Shown in pieces: positions 35,570 to 46,301 of a DNA stretch of 64,000 nt (positions within the stretch are counted from its first letter, which is position 1; every line of letters starts with the position of its first letter). The position numbers and the translations under genes are program-made. Source of the DNA: Azospirillum sp. TSO22-1. GTDB lineage: Bacteria; Pseudomonadota; Alphaproteobacteria; Azospirillales; Azospirillaceae. The stretch is taken from NCBI RefSeq assembly GCF_003116015.1, contig NZ_LGQZ01000058.1, forward strand, positions 1 to 64,000. The letters are read 5' to 3'. The notes beneath the pieces are model-generated. The model saw only the letters and a program-made list of their open reading frames with translations, ran no database searches and was not told the origin of the DNA.

Positions 35570-36578
35570 GCGCCTGGTCGAGCCGCGGATAGACCCGCCG
35601 CGCGTTGCCCTCGTAGATCTTGAAGCGGTCCTCGTCGGTCAGGAACGGCGCCGCCTCGATGTAGCGCTTGGTGTCGTCGTAGTAGTGCCCGGTCTCCGGG
35701 TCGATGCCGCGCACGGCGCCGATCATCTCCGACGCGAACAGGATGTTGTCGACCGGGATGACCTTGGTCAGCAGGTCGATGCCTGGCTGATGGTAGACGC
35801 AGGTGTCGAAGAAGATGTTGTGCAGCAGATGCTCGCGCAGCTGCGGCTTCTTCATCTCCTGCGCCAGTCCGCGGAACCGGCCCCAGTGGTAGGGCACCGC
35901 GCCGCCGCCGTGCGGGATGATGAACTTCAGGGTTGGGAAGTCCTTGAACAGGTCCGAGGTCAGGCACTGCATGAACGCCGTGGTGTCGGCGTTCAGGTAG
36001 TGGGCACCCGTGGTGTGGAAGCAGGCGTTGCACGAGGTGGAGACGTGGACCATCGCCGGCAGGTCATACTCCACCATGGCCTCGTAGATCGGGTACCAGT
36101 GGCGGTCGGAGAGCGGCGGCGACGTCCAGTGCCCGCCCGACGGGTCGGGGTTCAGGTTGATGGCGACGAAACCGTACTCCTTCACGCACTTCTCGATCTC
36201 GGGCAGGCAGGTCTTCGGATCGACGCCCGGCGACTGCGGCAGCATGGCCGCGCCGATGAAGTTGTCGGGGAACAGCTGCGACACGCGGAAGCACAGCTCG
36301 TTGCAGATGGCGGCCCAGGTGGAGGAGGTCTGGAAGTCGCCGATGTGGTGCGCCATGAAGCTCGCCCGCGGCGAGAACACCGTCAGGTCCGAGCCGCGCT
36401 CGCGCATCTTGGCCAGCTGGTTGACCTCGATGCTCTCCATCAGCTCGGCGTCGCTGATCGACAGCTCCGACGCCTTGGGCGCCTGCGAGGGGTCGGTGAG
36501 GCCGGCGATCTGCCGCTGGCGCCACGCCTCCAGGGCCTTGGGTGCGGTGGTGTAGTGACCGTGGATGTCGATAATCAT
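35550..36578 (-). CDS. ligJ: 4-oxalomesaconate hydratase (LigJ type, amidohydrolase 2 family)
   Basis: The 342-residue enzyme is a metal-dependent TIM barrel with DIHGHYTTAP at the N-terminus (metal-binding HxH), MVHVSTSCNACF and PHGGGAVPYHWGR. These fit LigJ-like hydratases, which convert 4-oxalomesaconate to 4-carboxy-4-hydroxy-2-oxoadipate in gallate and protocatechuate 4,5-cleavage pathways. It follows the gallate dioxygenase gene by 24 bases, which fits directly: the dioxygenase product is its substrate. Pseudomonas GalB, an unrelated enzyme, does the same job elsewhere. No aldolase gene for the next step is in the window. Confidence 0.88.
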   Translation of the reverse strand: MIIDIHGHYTTAPKALEAWRQRQIAGLTDPSQAPKASELSISDAELMESIEVNQLAKMRERGSDLTVFSPRASFMAHHIGDFQTSSTWAAICNELCFRVSQLFPDNFIGAAMLPQSPGVDPKTCLPEIEKCVKEYGFVAINLNPDPSGGHWTSPPLSDRHWYPIYEAMVEYDLPAMVHVSTSCNACFHTTGAHYLNADTTAFMQCLTSDLFKDFPTLKFIIPHGGGAVPYHWGRFRGLAQEMKKPQLREHLLHNIFFDTCVYHQPGIDLLTKVIPVDNILFASEMIGAVRGIDPETGHYYDDTKRYIEAAPFLTDEDRFKIYEGNARRVYPRLDQALKARGK

Positions 36579-36602
36579 GGCGTCTGCCCCCCTTCTTCGT
36601 CG

Positions 36603-37898
36603 TTACTTGCTCTTGTCCCAGGCGAGGTTGCCCATGCCCTGCTTGCCCGTCACCGAGTAGAGGGCGTTGGGGGCGTTGCGGGTGGCCTGGAACTCCTCCA
36701 GCGTCTGGCCGCGCATGGCGGCGTAGATGTGAAGATTGGACACGCCGACCACCGCGCCCAGCTTCTCCAGCATGAAGAAGATGACACCATAGCGGATCAG
36801 CGCGTCCCAGTCGCGCCGGCGCACCATGTCCTTCTCCTCGTCGGTGAGGCCGGCGGCGGCGAAGGCGGCCTCCGGCTCCTCCAGGAAGCGGCGGCGGTGC
36901 TCCGGGTCGATCAGGCGGTGCAGGAACCGGTTCAGCCGGTACGCCTTGACGCTGACCGCGTGGGTGAAGGGGTGGATGCCGTCGATCGTCTCGGCGCCGG
37001 CCAGCTGGCGGCCGATGTGCGCGCGCTGCTCCGCCCCCTTGTCCACCGGCAGCGGCCGATCCTGGTTCTCGTACACCGCCACGGCGATGCCGGTCATCGA
37101 CGGCAGGTAATAGGATTCGTGCAGCTTCTTCACGTTGGCCGACAGAGCGCCGCGCATGATCAGCCACATGATGACCTCCGCCCCCTCGACGCCGCCCAGC
37201 GCCGCGTAGTCGGCGATGGTCAGGCGGGTCAGCGCCTCCGGGTCGTTCTCGAACAGGTCGAGGAAGTCCTTGTCCCATTGGGTGTTGTTGAAGCCGGCGC
37301 GGGCCCCGCTCACCTGGTGCGACAGGCCGCCGGTGGCAACGATGGCGACCGAGATGTCCTCGGGGTAGCTCTCGATGGCGGTGCGCAGCGCCTGCCCCAG
37401 CTTCCAGCATCGCCTGGCCGAGGGGATCGGGAACTGCAGCACGCCGACCGCCAGCGGCACGATGGGAACCGGCCACGAGGTCCCGTCACGGTCGCACAGC
37501 ATCGACAGCGGCGACAGGCTGCCGTGGTCGAGCTGCTTGTCCTGGAAGAAGGACATGTCGAACTCATCGGCCATCAGCGAGGCGCCGATGTGCTGGGCGA
37601 GCGCCGCGTGCCCCTTGACTGCCGGCAGGTCGCGCGGACCGCCGCCCTCGTCGGCGACGCCGTACTCGCCGTCGATGCCCAGCGTGAAAGCCGAGTAGTG
37701 GTCGAAGAAGAACGACGTCACGTGATCGTTGAAGATCATGAACAGGGCGTCCGGCTTCTTCTCCTGCAGCCAGCGCCGCGCCGGCTCGAAGCCCTCGAAG
37801 ATCGGCGCCCAGACGGGGTCCTTGCGCTTGTCCGAGTCCACGGCGAAGCCGATGGTCGGGGTGTGCGAGCAGGCGATGCCGCCAATGATCCGTGCCAT
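36603..37898 (-). CDS. galA: Gallate dioxygenase (fused LigB-LigA type)
   Basis: The 431-residue extradiol dioxygenase has an N-terminal LigB-like catalytic domain (IACSHTPTIGF with an iron-ligand His, FNDHVTSFF, GGLSHQVSG) fused to a C-terminal LigA-like helical domain (about 300-431). This size and fusion match GalA/DesB gallate dioxygenases; protocatechuate 4,5-dioxygenase has separate subunits. The reaction opens gallate to 4-oxalomesaconate with O2 in the cytoplasm. It lies between the AAHS transporter and hydratase genes on one strand. Confidence 0.9.
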   Translation of the reverse strand: MARIIGGIACSHTPTIGFAVDSDKRKDPVWAPIFEGFEPARRWLQEKKPDALFMIFNDHVTSFFFDHYSAFTLGIDGEYGVADEGGGPRDLPAVKGHAALAQHIGASLMADEFDMSFFQDKQLDHGSLSPLSMLCDRDGTSWPVPIVPLAVGVLQFPIPSARRCWKLGQALRTAIESYPEDISVAIVATGGLSHQVSGARAGFNNTQWDKDFLDLFENDPEALTRLTIADYAALGGVEGAEVIMWLIMRGALSANVKKLHESYYLPSMTGIAVAVYENQDRPLPVDKGAEQRAHIGRQLAGAETIDGIHPFTHAVSVKAYRLNRFLHRLIDPEHRRRFLEEPEAAFAAAGLTDEEKDMVRRRDWDALIRYGVIFFMLEKLGAVVGVSNLHIYAAMRGQTLEEFQATRNAPNALYSVTGKQGMGNLAWDKSK

Positions 37899-37932
37899 GA
37901 CGTGTTCCCTTTGTTTTCTTTGTTCGGTTCGT

Positions 37933-39288
37933 TTACTCGGCGGCCGCCGGCTGCTCGTCGAGCTGGCGACGCTCGCGCCGGGACGGGCCGTCGAAGGACA
38001 GCGACGCCGCCGCGAGCACCGCCGGCACCGCCAGCGCCGCGAAGATCCCCTCGAAGCCCCAGCCGAAGCCCAGCAGCACGCCGCCGATGGAGGAGCCGAG
38101 GATGCTGCCCGTCCGGCCGACGCCCAGCATCCAGCTCACCCCCGTGGCGCGGGCCTGCGTCGGGTAGCAGCCCGGGGCGTAGGCGTTCAGGCCGGTCTGC
38201 GCGCCGCTCATGCAGAAGCCGACGGCGGCGACCACCGCGGCCAGCCACACCGACTGCAGGCCGCCGACGCCCAGCGCCACCAGCGCCACGGCGCCCAGCA
38301 CGTAGGACAGGCTGATCGAACGCACCGCGCCGAAGCGGTCCATGGCCAGCCCGACCAGGATGGCGCCCGCGGTGCCGCCCAGCTGGAACATCGCCGTCAC
38401 GTTGGCCGCCCGATCCAGCGACATGCCGGCGTCCTTCATCATGGTCGGCAGCCAGCTGGTGGTCAGGTAGATGACCAGCAGGCCCATGAAGTAGGTAATC
38501 CACAGCGTGATGGTGCGCAGCGCGTAGGCGCCGGTGAACAGCACGGCGATCGGCTGCTTGGCCGCCACCGTCTCCTCGCGCAGGGTAAAGCGGGTGAAGC
38601 CGGTCAGGTCGGCGCCGGAGATGCGGGCCAGCACGGCGCCGATCTTCTCCTGCGCGACGTTGCGCACCACCATGAAGCGCGCCGATTCCGGCAGCGCCAG
38701 CAGCAGCAGCGGGAACAGCGCCAGCGGCACCGCCGCGCCGAAGAACAGCACCGACTGCCAGCCGTGCACCGGCAGCAGCCAGGCGGCGATGAAGCCGATG
38801 GCGGCCGAGCCGACGTTGAACCCGGTGAACATGGCGGCCAGCAGGAACGACTTCGAGCGCTCCGGCACGTACTCCGACAGCAGCGTCGTGGTGTTCGGCA
38901 TCGCCGCCCCCAGGCCGAGGCCGGTCAGGAAGCGCAGCAGCGCCATTTCCGTGGGGTTGCGGGCGAAGGCGGTCAGCAGCGTGAAGACGCCGAAGCTCAG
39001 CACCGACAGCAGCAGCACCTTGCGGCGCCCGAACCAGTCCGACGAGGACCCGGCGAAGATGGCGCCGACCGCCAGCCCGATGGGGGCGGCGCCCATGACG
39101 ATGCCGAAGGCGGCGCGCGAGATCTCCCAGTCGCCGATGATCGCCGGCGCCACGAAGCCCATGATGGCCACGTCCATGCCATCGGTCAGCACGATGAGGA
39201 AGCACAGGGCCGTCAGGACCCACTGCCGCGCGGACATGCCGCGCCCGTTGATGAAGGAGCGTATTTCGAGGGTGACGGCGGCACTCAT
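37933..39288 (-). CDS. galT: Aromatic acid transporter, AAHS family MFS (gallate uptake)
   Basis: The 451-residue protein has about 12 membrane segments. The helix 1 signature LTDGMDVAIMGFVAPAI and the loop SDWFGRRKVLLLSV are typical of the aromatic acid:H+ symporters (PcaK/GalT). I use ATG 39288, preceded by GGAGG at six bases; the open frame extends to 39432. It is the first gene of the galT-galA-ligJ operon and should bring gallate or a close relative into the cell. Confidence 0.9.
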   Translation of the reverse strand: MSAAVTLEIRSFINGRGMSARQWVLTALCFLIVLTDGMDVAIMGFVAPAIIGDWEISRAAFGIVMGAAPIGLAVGAIFAGSSSDWFGRRKVLLLSVLSFGVFTLLTAFARNPTEMALLRFLTGLGLGAAMPNTTTLLSEYVPERSKSFLLAAMFTGFNVGSAAIGFIAAWLLPVHGWQSVLFFGAAVPLALFPLLLLALPESARFMVVRNVAQEKIGAVLARISGADLTGFTRFTLREETVAAKQPIAVLFTGAYALRTITLWITYFMGLLVIYLTTSWLPTMMKDAGMSLDRAANVTAMFQLGGTAGAILVGLAMDRFGAVRSISLSYVLGAVALVALGVGGLQSVWLAAVVAAVGFCMSGAQTGLNAYAPGCYPTQARATGVSWMLGVGRTGSILGSSIGGVLLGFGWGFEGIFAALAVPAVLAAASLSFDGPSRRERRQLDEQPAAAE

Positions 39289-39451
39289 CGTTTCCTCCAG
39301 AACCTTTGCTGGTGCAATTTCTTCTTCACGCGCTGCCGGCCGGGGCGTTCGCCCTGCGGTTCGTTGACCGGTTCGATTGTTCGAAGCGCTGAGCGCCACT
39401 ATAGCGGCCCCCGCCGCCGGCGCCGTTGCCACCCCCTGATGAAGCGTCCCA

Positions 39452-39558
39452 ATTTTGTGATGCCTCTCCGACCGATTCCCGTCATGCTCCGGAAAGGCCG
39501 CCAGTCGGCCCCGCTACGGCGTTGCCGTTTCCTGGGGTTGCCTGTGCATTTTGTGATG
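39452..39558. promoter_or_regulatory. 11-bp direct repeat in the galT/galR divergent region
   Basis: ATTTTGTGATG occurs at 39452-39462 and exactly again at 39548-39558. They are in the same orientation, and the second ends only six bases before the regulator start codon. Both lie in the 276-base region between the divergent galT and galR genes and are candidate sites for the GalR-type activator. Confidence 0.4.
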
Positions 39559-39564
39559 GGATGA

Positions 39565-40800
39565 ATGAACGAGTTCGCGCCGTCGCCGGAGAGGATCGAG
39601 AACAGCCTGCGCCACATCCGCGACTTCCTGTCGGTGGCGGAGACCGGGTCCATCGCCCGCTCCTCGGAAGAGATCTTCAAGGCGTCGTCCGCCATCGCCC
39701 GCGCCATCGCCGAGCTGGAGCGCAGCCTCGGCGTCGCCCTGTTCGAGCGCAAGCCGCGCGGCATGCTGCTCAACGCCTATGGGGAGGCGGTGCGCGGCCG
39801 CGCGCTGCGCATCACCCAGGAGGTCGCCGGCACCCTCGACGAGGTCGCCCGCACCGGCCGGCGGACGGGGGTGGTCGAACGCAACGCCGTCACCAGCCTG
39901 CTGCTCAACGGCCGGGCGCTGCTGCTGCTGATCGGCGTGTCGGAGCTGCGCACGCTGTCCGCCGCGGCCTCCCGCCTCGGCCTGTCGCAGGCCGGCGCCA
40001 GCATGTCGCTGGCCCGCGTCGAGGAGGCGCTGGGGCAGCCGCTGTTCCAGCGCATGATGCGCGGCATGGTGCCCACCGACGTCGGCGCCCGCATCGTGTC
40101 GAGCGGCAAGCGCATCGTCGCCGAGCTGCGCCACATGCAGTCCGACGTCGCCGCCATCGCCGGCACCACGCAGGGCAGCGTCACCATCGGCGCGCTGCCG
40201 CTGGGCCGCACCTACGTGCTGCCGACCGCCATCGCCGCCGCCCTGCAGCGCCACCCCAACATCCGCGTCACCACGGTGGAGAGCCCCTACGAGGTCCTGG
40301 TCGCCGGCCTGCGCGACGGCGACGTGGACTTCATCGTCGGCGCGCTGCGCGCCGACGTGAAGAGCGCCGGGCTGATCAGCGAGAGCCTGTTCGAGGACCG
40401 CCTCGGCATCGTGGTGCGCGCCGGCCATCCGCTGCTGACCGCGCCGGTGACGCTGAAGGACCTGCTGGCGCAGCGCTGGATCCTGCCGCGCCCGGGCGCG
40501 CCGGGCCGCCACCTGATCGACCAGTCGTTCCGCGAGCTCACCGTCGAGCCGCCGGTGCCCTCGGTGGAGACCGGCGACCTCGCGGTGCTGCGCGGCCTGC
40601 TGCGCAGCAGCGACATGCTGACGGCGATCTCGCCGCACCAGCTGCACTACGAGATCGCTGCGGGCGACCTCGTGGAGATGCGGGTCGAGCTGGGCTGGAC
40701 GGTGCGCCGGATCGGCATCACGCTGCGCGAAGGCGCCCTGCTCTCCCCCGCCGCCCTGGCCGTGCTGGACGAGATCCGCGCTGCCTCGCGGCGGCTGTGA
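39565..40800 (+). CDS. galR: GalR-type LysR regulator with two HTH domains
   Basis: The 411-residue protein is about 100 residues longer than ordinary LysR proteins because it has two LysR-like winged HTH units. The first is at about 17-76 (FLSVAETGSIARSSEEIFKA, FERKPRGMLLNAYG) and the second at about 117-176 (LRTLSAAASRLGLSQAGASM, FQRMMRGMVPTDVG). A normal effector domain starts near 190. As I recall, GalR of Pseudomonas gallate clusters has the same length. Divergent position from galT-galA-ligJ supports control of gallate catabolism, with gallate or an intermediate as effector. Confidence 0.88.
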   Translation: MNEFAPSPERIENSLRHIRDFLSVAETGSIARSSEEIFKASSAIARAIAELERSLGVALFERKPRGMLLNAYGEAVRGRALRITQEVAGTLDEVARTGRRTGVVERNAVTSLLLNGRALLLLIGVSELRTLSAAASRLGLSQAGASMSLARVEEALGQPLFQRMMRGMVPTDVGARIVSSGKRIVAELRHMQSDVAAIAGTTQGSVTIGALPLGRTYVLPTAIAAALQRHPNIRVTTVESPYEVLVAGLRDGDVDFIVGALRADVKSAGLISESLFEDRLGIVVRAGHPLLTAPVTLKDLLAQRWILPRPGAPGRHLIDQSFRELTVEPPVPSVETGDLAVLRGLLRSSDMLTAISPHQLHYEIAAGDLVEMRVELGWTVRRIGITLREGALLSPAALAVLDEIRAASRRL

Positions 40801-40812
40801 GAACCTCTTTGG

Positions 40813-40967
40813 CCGTCATCCTCGCGAAGGCCCTCAGTTAAGCACTGGATACCTGTTCGCTTCACACAAATACTTTTCGGATCGTCATCCTCGCGAAGGC
40901 GGGGATCCATAACTCCCGAAGCTGGAAGCCATGGAACGTATGGATCCCCGCTTTCGCGGGGATGACG
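40813..40967. repeat. Palindromic intergenic repeats of the CGTCATCC type
   Basis: A 28-base arm at 40883-40910 (starting CGTCATCCTCGCGAAGGCGG) is inverted at 40940-40967 with only two mismatches, forming a long hairpin with a 29-base loop. A partial third copy, CCGTCATCCTCGCGAAGGC, lies at 40813-40831. This sequence type is a widespread intergenic repeat in proteobacteria; it may end the galR transcript. Confidence 0.7.
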
Positions 40968-40999
40968 GCTAAAAAGAGGCAACCAGGGGGAGAATCACG

Positions 41000-42403
41000 A
41001 TGGGGCTGGATCCCGAGCACGAGTCCGCATGGCGCCAAGCTGCCGAGGCGGCCATCGCCTATCGCCAGGGCATCGACGCGCGCGTCCAGCGCCCGGAAGC
41101 GGTCTACCGCGAAGCGTTGGAGGCCTTCGACGCGCCACTCGCCGACGCCGGCCAGCCGCCCGACGCCGGCCAGCCGCCCGACGCCGTCGTCCGCGACCTG
41201 ATCGCGCGCGCGGAACCCGGCCTGAGCGGCACCACCGGCCCGCGCTTCTTCGGCTGGGTCATCGGCGCCTCGCACCCGGTGGGCGTCGCCGCCGACTGGC
41301 TGACCTCCGCCTGGGGGCAGAACGCCGGCAACCACGTCGCCGCGCCCGCCGCCGCCGCGGCCGAGACCATCGCCGCGCGCTGGCTGCTCGATCTGCTCGG
41401 GCTGCCTGCCGAGGCATCGGTCGGTTTCGTCACCGGCGCCACCATGGCGAATGTCGTCGGACTCGCCGCGGCGCGCGGGGAGGTGCTGCGCCGCGCCGGC
41501 TGGGACGTTGAGGCCGACGGGCTGTTCGGCGCGCCGCCCATCGCGGTGCTGATCGGCGACGACGCCCACGCCACCGTCTTTTCGGCGCTCCAGTTCCTCG
41601 GCCTCGGGCACGCCCGCGTCGTTCGCGTCGCAACCACCGCTCAGGGCGCCATGGACGCGGACGCGTTCGAGGCGGCGCTGGCCGATTGCTCCGGCCCGAT
41701 CATCGTCGTCACGCAGGCCGGCCAGATCAACACCGGCGCCTTCGACCCGCACCAGCGCATCGTGCCGCTGGCCCACGCGCGCGGCGCCTGGGTGCACGTA
41801 GACGGGGCGTTCGGCCTGTGGGCGCGGGCCTGCCCGGCGCGCGCCCACCTCGGCACCGGGATCGACGCGGCGGATTCCTGGGCGACCGATGGCCACAAAT
41901 GGCTGCAGACGCCGTATGACTGCGGCTACGCCATCGTGCGCGACGCCGAGGCGCACCGCCGCGCGATGACCGTCGCCGCCAGCTATCTGCCGCCGGTCGC
42001 CGAAGGCGAGCGCGATCCGTCGCACACCGTCCCGGAGCTGTCGCGCCGGGCGCGCGGCTTCGCGACCTGGGCGATGATCCGCCACCTCGGCCGGCGGGGC
42101 ATCGCGGACATGGTGGAGCGGCACTGCCGGCTGGCCCGCCGCATGGCTGGGGCGCTGGCCGCCGATCCGCGCGTCGCGGTCCTGAACGAGGTGGTGCTGA
42201 ACCAGGTGATCGTCCGCTTCGGGGACGACGACGACCTCACCCTGCGGGTGATCCGGAGGATCCAGGAGGACGGCACCTGTTTTGCCGGTGGGGCGAACTG
42301 GCGCGGACGCTGGGTGATGCGGTTGTCGGTCATCGGCGCGACGACGGAGGCCGACGCCGACATCTCGGTCGCGGCGATCAGGCGGGCGCTGGACGCGGCG
42401 TGA
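41000..42403 (+). CDS. PLP-dependent group II decarboxylase/aminotransferase-like enzyme
   Basis: The 467-residue protein is a fold-type I PLP enzyme of the aspartate aminotransferase superfamily near the group II decarboxylases: VGFVTGATMANVVGLAAAR, VHVDGAFGLW and the PLP-binding Lys in ATDGHKWLQTPYD. Substrates in this family include aromatic amino acids, glutamate and diaminobutyrate, and I cannot tell which applies. An 18-bp tandem duplication (41144-41179) gives the repeated DAGQPP in the N-terminal region. The start follows CAGGGGGAG. It is convergent with a small membrane protein gene. Confidence 0.85.
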   Translation: MGLDPEHESAWRQAAEAAIAYRQGIDARVQRPEAVYREALEAFDAPLADAGQPPDAGQPPDAVVRDLIARAEPGLSGTTGPRFFGWVIGASHPVGVAADWLTSAWGQNAGNHVAAPAAAAAETIAARWLLDLLGLPAEASVGFVTGATMANVVGLAAARGEVLRRAGWDVEADGLFGAPPIAVLIGDDAHATVFSALQFLGLGHARVVRVATTAQGAMDADAFEAALADCSGPIIVVTQAGQINTGAFDPHQRIVPLAHARGAWVHVDGAFGLWARACPARAHLGTGIDAADSWATDGHKWLQTPYDCGYAIVRDAEAHRRAMTVAASYLPPVAEGERDPSHTVPELSRRARGFATWAMIRHLGRRGIADMVERHCRLARRMAGALAADPRVAVLNEVVLNQVIVRFGDDDDLTLRVIRRIQEDGTCFAGGANWRGRWVMRLSVIGATTEADADISVAAIRRALDAA

Positions 42404-42406
42404 GGG

Positions 42407-42880
42407 TTACGGCCCGCCCTCGGCCGCCCAGGGGTCCGGCGCGGCGTCGATCACCGGGCGGGCGATGCCGCCGAGCGACAGGGCGTGCAGCGAGTTGGAC
42501 GGGTACGCGCAGGTCGCCGCCGGCGGGGCGTCGGCGCGGAAGGCGTGCCCGCGCGGGGCGGCGCGCGACACGCTGGTCCCGGCGGTGCCGTAGCGGCGCA
42601 GGCTGCGGCCGGGCACGCTTTCCTCGACCCACAGCCACAACACGTCGGACCGGCCGCGCGCCTCGTCCACCAGGGTGGCCAGCGCGGTGCGGCACTCGTC
42701 GGCGCTCAGGTTGTGCAGGCCGCGGTCGACGATCTGGTCGGCGGCGAAGCGCGTGCGGTCCTCGGCAGTAGGGCCGTGCAGCGCCACATAGACCGACGCG
42801 ATGATCCCAGCGGCGCTCACGCACGTCAGGAAGGCCAGCTCACGCCAGGAGGCGATCCAGGGTTGCACGGCGTGACGCAT
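42407..42880 (-). CDS. Small membrane-anchored protein, unknown
   Basis: The 157-residue protein has one N-terminal membrane segment (LAFLTCVSAAGIIASVYVAL) and a soluble, presumably periplasmic remainder with two Cys (DECRTAL, AATCAYP). I chose ATG 42880, which has GAGGG just upstream, because the open frame to 42967 adds residues of no recognisable type. No family is recognised. It lies downstream of no operon and ends three bases from the convergent PLP enzyme gene. Confidence 0.6.
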   Translation of the reverse strand: MRHAVQPWIASWRELAFLTCVSAAGIIASVYVALHGPTAEDRTRFAADQIVDRGLHNLSADECRTALATLVDEARGRSDVLWLWVEESVPGRSLRRYGTAGTSVSRAAPRGHAFRADAPPAATCAYPSNSLHALSLGGIARPVIDAAPDPWAAEGGP

Positions 42881-42998
42881 GGGACCCTCGCATTGCTCCG
42901 CCGGCCACAAATACGGCCAAGCGCATATAACCAATGGCAATGTATCGGATCGGCAGGAACGCCACATTGATGCAGCGCAAACTTCAGGGCATCTCCCC

Positions 42999-44081
42999 TC
43001 ACTCCGCCGCAGCGCGCAGGGCGAGGCCCGGCGTCAGTTCGCCACGGGCGTAGCGTTGCGCCATGGCGTCCAGCGGCAGCGGCTTGAGCGACGCGGCCTT
43101 GCCGGCGGCGGCGAAGGCGGCGAAGCGCTCCTCGCACATGGCCTGCATGGCGTCCATGGCCGGCTTCAGGCACTTGCGCGGGTCGAACTCGGCGGGGTTC
43201 CGTGACAGGACGCGGCGGAACTGCCCGGTCATGGCGAGGCGCGCGTCGGTGTCGATGTTCACCTTGCGCACGCCGTGCCGGATGCCCACCACGATCTCAT
43301 CGATCGGCACGCCCCAGGTCTGCGGGATGGCGCCGCCGTGCCCGTTGATGATGTCCTGGAGGTCCTGCGGCACGGTGGAGGCGCCGTGCATCACCAGATG
43401 CGTGCCGGGCAGCCGGGCGTGGATCGCCTTGACCACGTCCATGGCGAGGATGTCGCCCTCCGGCTTGCGGCTGAACTTGTACGCCCCATGCGAGGTGCCG
43501 ATGGCCACGGCCAGCGCGTCCACCTCCGTCTGCGCCACGAAGTCCGCCGCCTGGTCGGGATCGGTGAGCAGAGCCTCGCGCGACAGCGTGCCGGTGTGGC
43601 CGTGCCCGTCCTCCTCCTCCCCCCGACCGGTCTCCAGCGAGCCGAGGCAGCCCAGCTCGCCCTCCACCGAGACGCCGGCCATGTGCGCCATGGCGGCGAC
43701 GCGGCGAGTGACCTCGACGTTGTAGGCGTAGCTGGCCGGGGTCTTGCCGTCCGGCTCCAGCGAGCCGTCCATCATCACCGAGGTGAAGCCGTTGACGATG
43801 GCCGACATGCAGGTCTCCGGCCGGTCGCCGTGATCGAGGTGCAGGCACACCGGGATGGCCGGATGCATCTCCACCGCCGCCTGCACCAAGTGGCGCAGCA
43901 CCGCGTCGCCGGCGTAGGAGCGGGCGCCACGGCTGGCCTGCAGGATGACCGGCGCGTCGGTGCGCCTGGCGGCGTTCATCACCGCGAGCATCTGCTCCAT
44001 GTTGTTGATGTTGAAGGCGGGCACGCCGTAGCCGTGCTCGGCGGCGTGGTCGAGGAGCTGGCGAAGCGCGATCAGAGCCAT
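42999..44081 (-). CDS. cbbA: Fructose-bisphosphate aldolase, class II (Calvin cycle type)
   Basis: The 360-residue zinc aldolase has the metal-binding [32 protein letters not shown] and HGASTVPQ motifs of the Calvin-cycle class II subtype. It condenses dihydroxyacetone phosphate with glyceraldehyde 3-phosphate (and with erythrose 4-phosphate) during CO2 fixation. It is the last gene of the cbb operon, 30 bases after transketolase. GGGAGGG precedes the start. Confidence 0.93.
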   Translation of the reverse strand: MALIALRQLLDHAAEHGYGVPAFNINNMEQMLAVMNAARRTDAPVILQASRGARSYAGDAVLRHLVQAAVEMHPAIPVCLHLDHGDRPETCMSAIVNGFTSVMMDGSLEPDGKTPASYAYNVEVTRRVAAMAHMAGVSVEGELGCLGSLETGRGEEEDGHGHTGTLSREALLTDPDQAADFVAQTEVDALAVAIGTSHGAYKFSRKPEGDILAMDVVKAIHARLPGTHLVMHGASTVPQDLQDIINGHGGAIPQTWGVPIDEIVVGIRHGVRKVNIDTDARLAMTGQFRRVLSRNPAEFDPRKCLKPAMDAMQAMCEERFAAFAAAGKAASLKPLPLDAMAQRYARGELTPGLALRAAAE

Positions 44082-44111
44082 TGGTTTCCCTCCCGATTGT
44101 ATGCGGCGTCC

Positions 44112-46157
<2,046 letters not shown>

Positions 46158-46190
46158 GGGCGGGGTCCCTTCGTCGGTGTGTCGTCGATC

Positions 46191-46291
46191 CCCTCCCCCA
46201 GCCCCGCTGGGGGAGGGTCAGGGTGGGGGCAACGCCTGACCGGGAATCCCTGGCCCCCACCCAACCCTCCCCCGCCGGAGGCGGGGGAGGG
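46191..46291. repeat. REP-like cluster of three hairpins inside the cbb operon
   Basis: CCCTCCCCCAGC (46191-46202) pairs with GCTGGGGGAGGG (46206-46217). CCCTCCCCCGCC (46265-46276) pairs with GGCGGGGGAGGG (46280-46291). GGGTGGGGGC (46221-46230) pairs with GCCCCCACCC (46253-46262). The outer two share the same CCCTCCCCC arm. They fill the gap between cbbP and cbbT and may attenuate or stabilise the mRNA. Confidence 0.7.
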
Positions 46292-46301
46292 CTTCAAGTC
46301 G

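Noticed and set aside
46191-46291. Possible CRISPR or mobile element because of repeated arms
   Set aside because: The repeats are hairpins with short loops, lack uniform spacers and have no cas or transposase gene nearby.
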